Source: Streptomyces sp. WM6378 (lineage in GTDB: Bacteria; Actinomycetota; Actinomycetes; Streptomycetales; Streptomycetaceae). From it: 64,000 nt of DNA. Shown one piece after another: positions 9,148 through 17,017 of this stretch. The DNA is taken from the NCBI RefSeq assembly GCF_001279695.1, contig NZ_LGDD01000350.1, positions 70,599 to 134,598 of the forward strand. The letters are read 5' to 3'. Every line of letters begins with the position of its first letter. The stretch's first letter is position 1. The notes under the pieces are model-generated. The model was not told the origin of the DNA. It ran no database searches and worked only from the letters and a program-made list of their open reading frames with translations. The position numbers and the translations under genes are program-made.

Positions 9148-9816
9148 TCAACGCACACCCGCGATGGTGCGAGGAGCGACCACCTGGTCGACGAGTCCGA
9201 ACTTCAGTGCCTGATCGGCGGTGAGGACTTGGGCTCGGTCGACGTCCTTGTTGATCTGTGCGACGTCCCGGCCGGTGTGCTTGGCGAGAAGCCCTTCAAT
9301 CAACTCCCGCTGACGCTGGACCTCACGGCCCTGGATCTCCAGGTCGGACACTTGGCCCTGGGTGCCGTCGCTGTGCGGCTGCTGGAGGAGGATCCGAGCG
9401 CTCGGCAGAGCCAGACGCTTCCCGGGGGTACCCGCCGCCAGGATCACGGCGGCCACCGAACTGGCCTGCCCGAGACAGACCGTCTGGATATCGGGCCGCA
9501 CAAATTGCATGGTGTCGTAGACAGCGGTGAGCGGAGTGAGGTCACCGCCGGGCGAATTGATGTAGAGAGAAATGTCCCGGTCAGGGTCCTGTGACTCAAG
9601 GCACAAGAGCTGGGCCATGATGTCGTTCGCCACGACGTCATCGACCGGGGTGCCGAGGAAGATTACGCGCTCCTCGAAGAGTTTCGCGTAGGGATCGTAC
9701 TCCCTGGTGCCCTGCGACGTACGTTCCACGAAACGCGGTACGACATAACGGCTTTCCGGGCGCAAGTGACCGGACCCGAACGGGGGCGAGGCTGATGTGG
9801 GCGTAGAAGTGCTCAC
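9148..9816 (-). CDS. clpP4: ClpP-like protease subunit with degraded catalytic triad (ClpP4-type)
   Basis: A ClpP-family protein of 222 residues, the second gene of a two-gene clp operon like the clpP3-clpP4 pair of Streptomyces. The serine region is kept (GQASSVAA aligned with GxxASMG). The histidine motif IHQP reads LQQP (His to Gln), and the aspartate region RDxFM/LSA reads DRAQVLTA (Asp to Ala). So two of three triad residues are lost, and it is probably a structural partner in a mixed ring with the active subunit encoded just upstream. I chose GTG at 9814-9816 behind GGGAGG. An ATG at 9885 would overlap the upstream gene. The symbol rests on operon layout and is tentative. Confidence 0.8.
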   Translation of the reverse strand: MSTSTPTSASPPFGSGHLRPESRYVVPRFVERTSQGTREYDPYAKLFEERVIFLGTPVDDVVANDIMAQLLCLESQDPDRDISLYINSPGGDLTPLTAVYDTMQFVRPDIQTVCLGQASSVAAVILAAGTPGKRLALPSARILLQQPHSDGTQGQVSDLEIQGREVQRQRELIEGLLAKHTGRDVAQINKDVDRAQVLTADQALKFGLVDQVVAPRTIAGVR

Positions 9817-9868
9817 TGGGCGTGGTCCTCCCGAGGTGGATGGATGTGCTGGTCCGCGGGGCAGAGGA

Positions 9869-10501
9869 CTAGCCGACAGCGCCAAGACCCGGATGATCCA
9901 CGGTCATCACCTCGTCGATCAGGCCGTATTCCTTGGCCTCCTGGGCAGTGAACCAGCGATCCCGGTCAGAGTCACGGGTGATCGTCTCGGTGTCCTGGCC
10001 GGAGTGGCGCCCGATGAGCTCAGCCATTTCCCGCTTGGTGCGGACCAGCTGGTCCACGTAGATCTTGATGTCCGAGGCCGAGCCGGCGAAACCGGCCGAG
10101 GGCTGGTGCATGAGGATCTTGGTGTGCGGCAATGCGAACCGCTTCCCCTTGGTACCGGCGGTGAGAAGGAACTGGCCCATGGAGGCACAGAATCCCATGG
10201 CAATGGTCACGACGTCATTCTTGATGTATTGCATGGTGTCGTAGACCGCCATGCCGGCGGTAACCGAGCCGCCCGGCGAGTGGATGTACAAGTAAATGTC
10301 ACGGGTCGGATCCGCGGCGAGCATCAGCATCTGCGCGGTAATGCGGTTAGCGATGTCATCGTCGACTTCCTTGCCGAGGAAAATGATGCGGTCCTCGAGA
10401 AGACGGTTGTAAACCGCATCCACGCTGACCCCATCACCGGCACCGCCGCGGGCGTAAGGCATCATCTGGCCTGCTTCGAGAGGCAACTGCCGAGAGCTCA
10501 T
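9869..10501 (-). CDS. clpP3: ATP-dependent Clp protease proteolytic subunit, intact triad (ClpP3-type)
   Basis: A 210-residue serine protease subunit that forms the barrel degrading proteins fed in by Clp ATPases in the cytoplasm. The full triad is visible: Ser in GFCASMGQF, His in LMHQPSAG, and Asp in DRDRWFTA. The start is the ATG ending at 10501, with AGGAG about 9 bp upstream. A longer frame from 10567 is possible but adds an unconserved leader. It precedes the degenerate clpP-like gene by 52 bp in an operon. A ClgR-type box lies about 130 bp upstream. In S. lividans the clpP3P4 operon is an alternative to clpP1P2 and is controlled by PopR; I see no popR gene here. Confidence 0.9.
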   Translation of the reverse strand: MSSRQLPLEAGQMMPYARGGAGDGVSVDAVYNRLLEDRIIFLGKEVDDDIANRITAQMLMLAADPTRDIYLYIHSPGGSVTAGMAVYDTMQYIKNDVVTIAMGFCASMGQFLLTAGTKGKRFALPHTKILMHQPSAGFAGSASDIKIYVDQLVRTKREMAELIGRHSGQDTETITRDSDRDRWFTAQEAKEYGLIDEVMTVDHPGLGAVG

Positions 10502-10631
10502 GCGATTCCACTCCTCTGTCGTTGCGTGTCCGCTAAAGGGCCTGGACTGAGTCCGTTCAGCTGCCATCTGACCCTCGCGCTTAACGAAGCTAACACGCAC
10601 TCCGCCCCCATCCAGGGGGAGTTGAGAAGCC

Positions 10632-10645
10632 GTTCGCTCAGAGCG
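10632..10645 (+). promoter_or_regulatory. ClgR-type box upstream of the clp operon
   Basis: GTTCGC at 10632-10637, a 5-bp spacer, then GCG at 10643-10645 matches the published GTTCGC-N5-GCG core recognised by the Streptomyces Clp regulator ClgR. It lies about 130 bp above the clpP3-type start. Nine fixed bases in GC-rich DNA can occur by chance, so location is the main support. No PopR-type TGTCTGCC-N3-GGCAGACA was seen. The remaining sequence from 10502 to 11067 shows no gene. Confidence 0.45.
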
Positions 10646-11067
10646 GAGGGTGTGACCGAGCTCCAATTGGCTTGAAACCAGGCAGAGTTCAGCCCCGCGG
10701 GTGGGGTTGACAGTGGCGGAACCGAGACGACGTCTGCAAAAAATGGTGCATAAGGAAATAATCGGCGCTTGAATCAGGCCAGGAGCAAAGCGGTTGCCCT
10801 GTCCCCTGTGGACAGCGCAGCCGATGCGGCGGAACCCCACGTCGAAGCACAGGGACGGAGTTGACTTGTCCGCACAGGCGCGTTGCCGACGCACTCGCGT
10901 ATGTGGCTCTGGTAAGCGAATTCTGTTGATGTTTTTTGTCGGTTTGGTGAACGCGGGGCCAGTGGAAAGTAGTTGTGCGGGTGGGGGTGCGGGATTACAG
11001 TGAGCGGCCGTGCTCGGAGTGGTCGGCGGGGGCCGATAACCCGGGCCTGAGGGAAGGGAATTCCGTC

Positions 11068-12336
11068 GTGACCGAGACCGAGAAAGCCGCCGCCGATCCC
11101 GCGATACCCAACAGAACAGACCGGCCCGACAGCCTCGGCGGAATCGAGGTGCTCGCCTCGCTCAGCCCCGACTTCGACGCCGACCCGTACACGGCCTACC
11201 GCCGGCTGCGCGAGCGCGGTCCGGTGCACCAGGTAGTGGGGCCCGACAGGGGCGTGGTGTGGCTCGTGGTCGGGTACGAGGCCGCGCGTGAGGCCTTCAG
11301 CTCCCCGCTGCTCAGCCGGGACTGGCAGCGCGAGTATCGGCAGCCCGGCTGGAGCCCGCCGTACGCCCTGAACATGCTCGGCAACGCCAACATGCTGATG
11401 AGCGACCCGCCCCACCACACCCGGCTGCGGAAGCTGGTGGCGCAGGAGTTCACGGCCCGGCGGGTCGAGAGGATGCGGGGGCGCGTCCAGGAGATCACCG
11501 ACGAGCTGCTGGACCGCATGACGGCGGACGGAGCGCGCCGCGCCGACCTCATCGAGGCGTTCGCCTCCCCGCTCCCCATGATCGTCATCTCCGAACTGCT
11601 CGGCGTCCCCGGCCTGGACCGCGCCTCCTTCCACGCCTGGTCCAACGAGACCCTCGCGCCCACCAGCCCCGAGGCGGAGAAGGAGGCGTACGAGCAGGTC
11701 ATGCCGTATCTCACAGGGCTCATCGCCGCCAAGCGCGAGAGCCCCGGGGAGGACCTGCTCAGCGCCCTCGTCCACACGGTCGACGAGGGCGGCGACCGGC
11801 TCACCGAGGACGAGCTGGTCTCGTTGGCCTTCCTGCTGCTCGTCGCCGGGCACGAGACGACGGTCAACACGATCGGCAACGCGGTGCGCGCGCTCCTCGC
11901 GCACCCCGAGCAGCTGGCAGCCGTACGGGCCGATCCGGCGGGGCTGGCGGCGGGGCTGGTGGAGGAGACGCTGCGCTACGACGGGCCGGTGGAGACCACC
12001 ACGCCGCGCATCGCCCTGGAGGAGACCGAGATCGGCGGCGTACGGGTGCCGCGCGGTGCCATCGTGCTGATCACCATGGCCGGCGCGGACCATGACCCGG
12101 CGCGCTTCCCCGATCCGGAACGCTTCGACGTACGGCGGCGCGAGGCCCGGAGCCATCTCTCCTTCGGACACGGGATCCACTTCTGCCTGGGCGCCCCCCT
12201 CGCCCGCCTCGAGGGCGAGGTGGCGCTGCGCGCGCTGCTGGAGCGCTGCCCGGATCTGACGGCGGACGGGGAGCCGGGGGAATGGCTCCCGGGGATGCTG
12301 ATCCGGGGGAGGCGGAGCCTGCCGGTGCGGTGGTGA
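11068..12336 (+). CDS. Cytochrome P450
   Basis: A 422-residue soluble bacterial P450. The I-helix oxygen-activation motif is AGHETT, the K-helix ExxR is EETLRYD, and the heme loop is FGHGIHFCLGAPLAR with the Cys ligand. The start is the GTG at 11068-11070 with GGGAAGGGAA upstream. An upstream ATG at 10975 would add an unconserved leader. It would hydroxylate or epoxidise a small hydrophobic substrate using ferredoxin partners, none of which is encoded nearby. It stands alone between the clp promoter region and a set of decayed genes, so its pathway is unknown. Confidence 0.9.
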   Translation: MTETEKAAADPAIPNRTDRPDSLGGIEVLASLSPDFDADPYTAYRRLRERGPVHQVVGPDRGVVWLVVGYEAAREAFSSPLLSRDWQREYRQPGWSPPYALNMLGNANMLMSDPPHHTRLRKLVAQEFTARRVERMRGRVQEITDELLDRMTADGARRADLIEAFASPLPMIVISELLGVPGLDRASFHAWSNETLAPTSPEAEKEAYEQVMPYLTGLIAAKRESPGEDLLSALVHTVDEGGDRLTEDELVSLAFLLLVAGHETTVNTIGNAVRALLAHPEQLAAVRADPAGLAAGLVEETLRYDGPVETTTPRIALEETEIGGVRVPRGAIVLITMAGADHDPARFPDPERFDVRRREARSHLSFGHGIHFCLGAPLARLEGEVALRALLERCPDLTADGEPGEWLPGMLIRGRRSLPVRW

Positions 12337-12366
12337 TACGTCCGCCGCGGACCGGCTGACGGGCGG

Positions 12367-12612
12367 GTGAGCGGTCGCGGCACGCCGTTCGTGCAGGTCA
12401 GCGCGGACTGTCAGCTCCAGCGGGTGTGGCAGCTGATCCCGACGCCCGCCGAGGGGCCCGAGGTGGTGTGTGCGGGGGCGGAGCCCGCCGCGCTGTTCCG
12501 TTCCGCGGACGGGGGCGAGACCTTCGAGCTCGTACGCGGCCTGTGGGACCACCCGCACCGCCCCCGGTGGGTGCCGGGCGGCGATGGGCTCGGACTGCAC
12601 ACCATCCTGCCC
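12367..12612 (+). pseudogene. Remnant of WD40/BNR-repeat (sialidase-like) protein
   Basis: The plus frame contains AEPAALFRSADGGETFE followed by GLWDHPHRP and GLGLHTILP. These are recognisable segments of the Streptomyces WD40/YVTN/BNR-like exo-alpha-sialidase-type proteins (AxPAALFRSxDGGxxWE, LWDHPHR, GGLCLHTILP). Both ends of the gene are missing, and at HTILP the frame runs straight into transposase sequence. It is therefore an inactivated fragment, not a functional gene. Its normal role is unknown. Confidence 0.7.
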
Positions 12613-12975
12613 GCCCGAAGCCGGTGCATCGACGCGGGCAAGAGGATCACGGTCCGCAAGCGCAGCATCGTCATTGACACCCTCGGCCTGCTGCTGGCAG
12701 TGCTGGTCACCGCTGCCAGCGCGCAGGACTCCACCGCCGGCCGCACCCTCCTGGAGCAAACCGCCGCCGACCACCCCACCCTGCGCAAAGCCTGGGTCGA
12801 CGGCGGCTACCGCAAGCACTTCGTCGACCACGCCGCCACCCTCGGCATCGACCTCGAAATCGTCCAACGCACCCCTGGGGCCAGAGGGTTCACACCGATC
12901 CCGAAACGGTGGGCGGTGGAGCGGACCTACGGCTGGCTGATGCTCCACCACCGCCCGGTCCGCGACTACACCAGT
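12613..12975 (+). pseudogene. IS5-type DDE transposase fragment
   Basis: The segment reads as the middle and C-terminal part of an IS5-family (IS1182/IS427-like) transposase. VRKRSIVIDTLGLLLAVLV holds the first catalytic Asp region, WVDGGYRKHFVDHA the second, and KRWAVERTYGWLMLHHRPVRDY the Glu-bearing C-terminal block. The N-terminus is absent and the frame leaves the family after VRDY, so it is a dead remnant. No terminal inverted repeats could be identified. It marks an old insertion into the BNR-type gene next to the tRNA-Pro. Confidence 0.78.
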
Positions 12976-13387
12976 ACAGCAAAGCCGCATCCCGGGATGA
13001 AACAGCAGGACGAAACGACCTCTTGCACCTCCGGAGCCCACCGCGCGGTAGGGGCAACCGGACATGCCCGGGCGGCGGCGGCCTTCTTCTCGTTGCTGGC
13101 GTCAAGGCTTGCGGGGCGCTCCACGGCGTGCACTTCAGTGAAACAGGTCGACCAATCCAACAGAAACCGACGACATCTCGAAGAAACTGCAGGTCAGACG
13201 CATTTCACGGTCGGTTCAAGAATCGCCGCACACTCAACGTGCGAAGTCATGGGAAACGCATGGGCGACTCCACGAACCGCCCACTCTGCGCCTTACCGTC
13301 CACCCCGTGGCGCACCTTGACCGGGTCAGAGGGCGCCACAACCCCCGCCAGCCGCCCTGGTCCCAAGCGATCCCCGAAAATGATCAA
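12976..13387. other. Intergenic stretch without recognisable gene
   Basis: About 410 bp between the transposase remnant and the tRNA-Pro terminator. All frames here lack conserved motifs and proper starts. It probably consists of decayed insertion-related DNA. Confidence 0.5.
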
Positions 13388-13419
13388 GGGGCTGTTTCAG
13401 ATTGCTCTGAAACAGCCCC
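13388..13419 (-). terminator. Terminator of tRNA-Pro
   Basis: A perfect 14-bp stem (GGGGCTGTTTCAGA at 13388-13401, complement at 13406-13419) with a TTGC loop lies 21 bp beyond the tRNA 3' end. Read on the minus strand it is followed by a short T-rich tail (TGATCATTTT). Confidence 0.75.
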
Positions 13420-13440
13420 TGATCTACGACTCCGTCGAGT

Positions 13441-13570
<130 letters not shown>

Positions 13571-13606
13571 TCTGGGACCGCAGCAGGAACGGGGGACAAT
13601 CGGCAC

Positions 13607-14092
13607 ATGGACAGTTCCGCAGACCGCGATCGTGATGCCGAGGGGCGGGCGCGCAACGCACGGCCCAGGGACGGGCTCGGCCGGCCGCTGCCCCATGACG
13701 CCGAGGGGGTGGCCCGCCAGCCGGAGGGCGTGACCAGGTCCCCCGAGGAGACCGTGCGGGAGGCGCAGCGGTTGCTCGACGCGGGGCTGCCGTTCCACGC
13801 GCACGAGGTGTTCGAGGACGCGTGGAAGTCGGGCCCGGCCCAGGAGGAGGCGCTGTGGCGGGGGTTGGCACAGCTCGCGGTGGGTCTGACGCATGCCGCG
13901 CGCGGCAATGCGAAGGGCGGGGCTTCGCTCCTCGATCGCGGCACGGGCTCGCTCGCCGAGTACGCGGCGCGCGACGGCGTACCGACGTACGGGATCGATC
14001 TGGCCGGGCTCGCCGTGTGGGCGCGGGAGTTGGCGGGCCGGCTGCCGGGCCCGGTCGACGCGGCGGCCGAGGCGCCCCGGATCACCCGCTGA
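13607..14092 (+). CDS. DUF309 domain-containing protein
   Basis: A 161-residue cytoplasmic protein whose core, from about residue 50, carries the DUF309 signature AGLPFHAHEVFEDAW followed by the helical WRGLAQLAVGLTHAARGN segment. The function of this small all-helical family is not known. I chose the ATG at 13607; upstream in-frame codons run through the tRNA promoter region. The gene diverges from tRNA-Pro and overlaps the 3' end of lutC by 11 bp tail to tail. Confidence 0.82.
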   Translation: MDSSADRDRDAEGRARNARPRDGLGRPLPHDAEGVARQPEGVTRSPEETVREAQRLLDAGLPFHAHEVFEDAWKSGPAQEEALWRGLAQLAVGLTHAARGNAKGGASLLDRGTGSLAEYAARDGVPTYGIDLAGLAVWARELAGRLPGPVDAAAEAPRITR

Positions 14093-14711
14093 GCAGGATC
14101 ACTTCGAGGGTGCGGGGGCCGTGCACGCCCTCCACCCGGTCGAGTTCGATGTCGCTGGTCGCGGACGGGCCCGAGATCCAGGTTAGCGGGCGGCGCGGGT
14201 CGAGCCGGGACATGGCCTGCGGGACGGAGGCGACGACCTGGTCCGGGACCCGTACGACGCAGATGTGGTGGTCGGGCACGAGGGTGATCCGGCGGCGGCC
14301 CTGGCCCGGTCCCGCGTCCAGGACGATGGTGCCGGTCTCGGCGATGGCCAGGGCGCAGCCGGTGACCACGCTGTCGACGTGGTCGAGTTCGGCTGCCGTG
14401 GACCGCGGGGTGTCGCCGACGCGTACGGACGTGACACCCGACAGCCACTGCGGCGGGAGCCCGTCCGGCACCAGCACGCTCCGGGCCTCTCGTGCGGCCA
14501 GCAATTCGGCGATGAGGGGCGCCACCCCGGCCGTGACCGTGCGGTGCACGACGGCTCGGTAGTCGGCGAGGTTCTCGTGCAGCAGGTCGAGTACGGCCAC
14601 GGGGTCGTCCGGGGTGTGGCTCGTCAGGTAGTCGCGGGTGGCGGCGGGGGTCGCCGGGGCGTTCTCGACGGCGGCGCGGACGCGGGCCAGGATGCGGTCG
14701 CGTGAGCTCAT
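14082..14711 (-). CDS. lutC: Lactate utilisation protein C (LUD domain)
   Basis: A 209-residue LUD-domain protein, third gene of the lutABC operon, which oxidises L-lactate to pyruvate with an iron-sulphur complex. Visible family features are the central GVTSVRVGD region, AIAETGTIVLDAG and the IELDRVEGVHGPRTLEVILL C-terminus. The ATG overlaps the lutB stop by 4 bp (ATGA), showing translational coupling. Its precise role in the complex is unresolved in the family. The start is fixed by the coupling. Confidence 0.92.
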   Translation of the reverse strand: MSSRDRILARVRAAVENAPATPAATRDYLTSHTPDDPVAVLDLLHENLADYRAVVHRTVTAGVAPLIAELLAAREARSVLVPDGLPPQWLSGVTSVRVGDTPRSTAAELDHVDSVVTGCALAIAETGTIVLDAGPGQGRRRITLVPDHHICVVRVPDQVVASVPQAMSRLDPRRPLTWISGPSATSDIELDRVEGVHGPRTLEVILLSG

Positions 14712-16126
14712 GCGCGGTTCTTCTTCCACCAGTCACGGAAGGGTTCTTCGGGGAGTTCCGGCATGTCGCGGCTGTCGGTCCAGGCCTTCGCGCCCGGCGG
14801 TCGCTTCGGGTGCAGCGCGCGGGTCCTCGCCGCCGCCCGCTCCCCCGCCGCCATGACGGCGGGGCGGTCCATGGCCCAACTGGCCGCCTTCATCGCCGCC
14901 TTCTCCAGGCGGTGCCCCCGGCCGCCCCGGCCTGCGACCCTCTCCCGGAGGTGGACCAGGACTTCCGGGATGTCGATGGCGACCGGGCAGACCTCGTAGC
15001 AGGCGCCGCACAGCGAGGAGGCGTACGGCAGCGAGGCGTCGATCTCGCTTGTCGTGCCCCGGAGTTGAGGGGTGAGGATGGCTCCGATGGGGCCCGGGTA
15101 GACCGATCCGTAGGCGTGGCCGCCGGCCCGTTCGTACACCGGGCACACATTCAGGCAGGCCGAGCAGCGAATGCAGCGCAGGGCCTGGCGGCCGGTGTCG
15201 TCGGCCAGCGCGTCGGTGCGGCCGTTGTCGAGCAGGACGAGGTGGAAGGTCTGGGGGCCGTCGCCGTCGGCGGTGCCGGTCCACATGCTGGTGTACGGGT
15301 TCATCCGCTCGGCCGTCGAGGAGCGCGGCAGGGTCTGGAGGAACACCTCAAGGTCCTGCCAGGTGGGGACCACCTTCTCGATGCCGACGACCGAGATCAG
15401 CGTTTCGGGGAGGGTCAGGCACATGCGGCCGTTGCCCTCGGACTCGAAGACGACCAGGGTGCCCGTGTCGGCGACCATGAAGTTGGCGCCCGAGACGCCC
15501 ACCTTGGCACGCAGGAACTTCTCGCGCAGGTGCAGCCGGGCGGCCTCGGCGAGATCGGCGGGCGTGTCGGCGAGCCCGTCGGGGGCGGGCCTGCCCCAAC
15601 TGCCCATCTTTTCAAGGAAGATGTCGCGGATCTCGCCCCGGTTGCGATGGATGGCCGGGACGAGGATGTGCGAGGGCCGGTCGTCGCCGAGCTGGACGAT
15701 GAGCTCGGCGAGGTCGGTCTCGTAGGCATGGATGCCTTCGGCGGCGAGCGCCTCGTTGAGGCCGATCTCCTGGGTGGCCATGGATTTCACCTTGACCACC
15801 TCCGTTTCCCCAGTGGCTTTGATCAGCTCGGCGACGATGCGGTTGGCGTCCTCCGCGTCGGCGGCCCAGTGGACGGTGCCCCCGGCCGCGGTGACGGACT
15901 CCTCCAACTGCACCAGGTAGCGGTCGAGATGGCGCAGGGTGTGGTCCTTGATGCGCTTGCCCGCCTCCCGCAGTTGCTGCCAGTCGGCGAGTTCGGCGAC
16001 CGCCTTGGCGCGCTTGTCGCGGATGGTGTGGGTGGCGTGGCGCAGATTCCCGCGCAGGGTGGTGTCGCGCAGGGCGTCGCGGGCGGCCCGGGGAAACGCG
16101 GGCATGCCGACGAAGGTGCCGCTCAT
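14708..16126 (-). CDS. lutB: Lactate utilisation iron-sulphur protein LutB
   Basis: A 472-residue iron-sulphur subunit. The N-terminal two thirds form a LUD domain (ATQEIGLNEAL, GVSGANFMVADTGT). Two 4Fe-4S ferredoxin clusters follow: CIRCSACLNVCP and CGACYEVCP. The C-terminal LutB-specific segment ends in EPFRDWWKKNRA. It passes electrons from lactate within the LutABC complex at the cytoplasmic side. The start ATG overlaps the lutA stop by 4 bp and the stop overlaps lutC by 4 bp. Confidence 0.94.
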   Translation of the reverse strand: MSGTFVGMPAFPRAARDALRDTTLRGNLRHATHTIRDKRAKAVAELADWQQLREAGKRIKDHTLRHLDRYLVQLEESVTAAGGTVHWAADAEDANRIVAELIKATGETEVVKVKSMATQEIGLNEALAAEGIHAYETDLAELIVQLGDDRPSHILVPAIHRNRGEIRDIFLEKMGSWGRPAPDGLADTPADLAEAARLHLREKFLRAKVGVSGANFMVADTGTLVVFESEGNGRMCLTLPETLISVVGIEKVVPTWQDLEVFLQTLPRSSTAERMNPYTSMWTGTADGDGPQTFHLVLLDNGRTDALADDTGRQALRCIRCSACLNVCPVYERAGGHAYGSVYPGPIGAILTPQLRGTTSEIDASLPYASSLCGACYEVCPVAIDIPEVLVHLRERVAGRGGRGHRLEKAAMKAASWAMDRPAVMAAGERAAARTRALHPKRPPGAKAWTDSRDMPELPEEPFRDWWKKNRA

Positions 16127-16878
16127 ACGTGGGGCTCCGCTTCCGTGCTGAGAAGGATCTCGGCGATGTGCAGCGCCCGCATCGGGGCGTCCTGGCGGTG
16201 GAGGATGCCACCGAGGTGCATCAGGCAGGAGTTGTCGGCGCCGCACAGCACCTCGGCTCCGGTGGCGGCCGCGCTGCGTACCTTGTCGGTGCCCATCGCC
16301 GCGGAGACGTCCTGGTTCTTGACGGCGAAGGTGCCGCCGAAGCCGCAGCATTCCTCGGCGCCGGGCAGTTCGCGCAGCTCCAGGCCCTTGACCGCCTCAA
16401 GCAGTCTGCGCGGCCGGTCGCCGAGGCCGAGCAGGCGCAGGCCGTGGCAGGAGGGGTGGTAGGTGACGGTGTGCGGGAAGTACGCGCCGACGTCGGTCAC
16501 GCCGAGCACGTCGACGAGGAACTCGGTCAGCTCGTACACGCGCGGTACGAGAGATTCCGCGACCCGGCCGAGCTCTGCACCCCGGCCTTCGACGGCCGCT
16601 TTGCGGGCGATGCGGGGATAGTTGTCGCGGACCATCGCCACGCAGGAGCCGGAGGGGGTGACGATGTGGTCGTAGCCCTCGAAGACCCGGCCCATCCGGC
16701 GCACCAGGGGCTCGGTCTCGTGCCGGTAGCCGGTGTTGAACTGCGGCTGCCCGCAGCACGTCTGCCCGGCCGGGAAATCCACTTCGACCCCCAGCCGTTC
16801 GAGCAGCTTCACCGTCGCGATGCCGGTGGCCGGGTACACCGCGTCATTGACGCAGGTGACGAAGAGTGCGACTCGCAT
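16123..16878 (-). CDS. lutA: Lactate utilisation protein LutA (CCG-domain)
   Basis: A 251-residue protein with two cysteine-rich CCG domains: TCCGQPQFNTG (about residue 41) and EECCGFGGTFAV (about residue 176), each of the CX(n)CCGxxxx type that binds an unusual iron-sulphur cluster as in heterodisulphide reductase and GlpC. It is first in lutABC, so the promoter should lie in 16879-17017. L-lactate oxidation is the established role of this operon. No regulator is adjacent. Confidence 0.93.
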   Translation of the reverse strand: MRVALFVTCVNDAVYPATGIATVKLLERLGVEVDFPAGQTCCGQPQFNTGYRHETEPLVRRMGRVFEGYDHIVTPSGSCVAMVRDNYPRIARKAAVEGRGAELGRVAESLVPRVYELTEFLVDVLGVTDVGAYFPHTVTYHPSCHGLRLLGLGDRPRRLLEAVKGLELRELPGAEECCGFGGTFAVKNQDVSAAMGTDKVRSAAATGAEVLCGADNSCLMHLGGILHRQDAPMRALHIAEILLSTEAEPHV

Positions 16879-17017
16879 GGTCGGAGGATATGCCGCGCAA
16901 GTGGTTCACGGTAGGACCGTGATCAGCGGAGATTACGGCTGAATCGGGGCAGCCGCTGAGGAAGCAGTCCCGCATACATCGGACAACTACCCTGCATACG
17001 AAGGCAGTTGACGTCCC

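Noticed and set aside
10774..13065. Minus-strand open frame of 763 codons
   Set aside because: Antisense to the P450 and the transposase remnant; no motif and no ribosome site.
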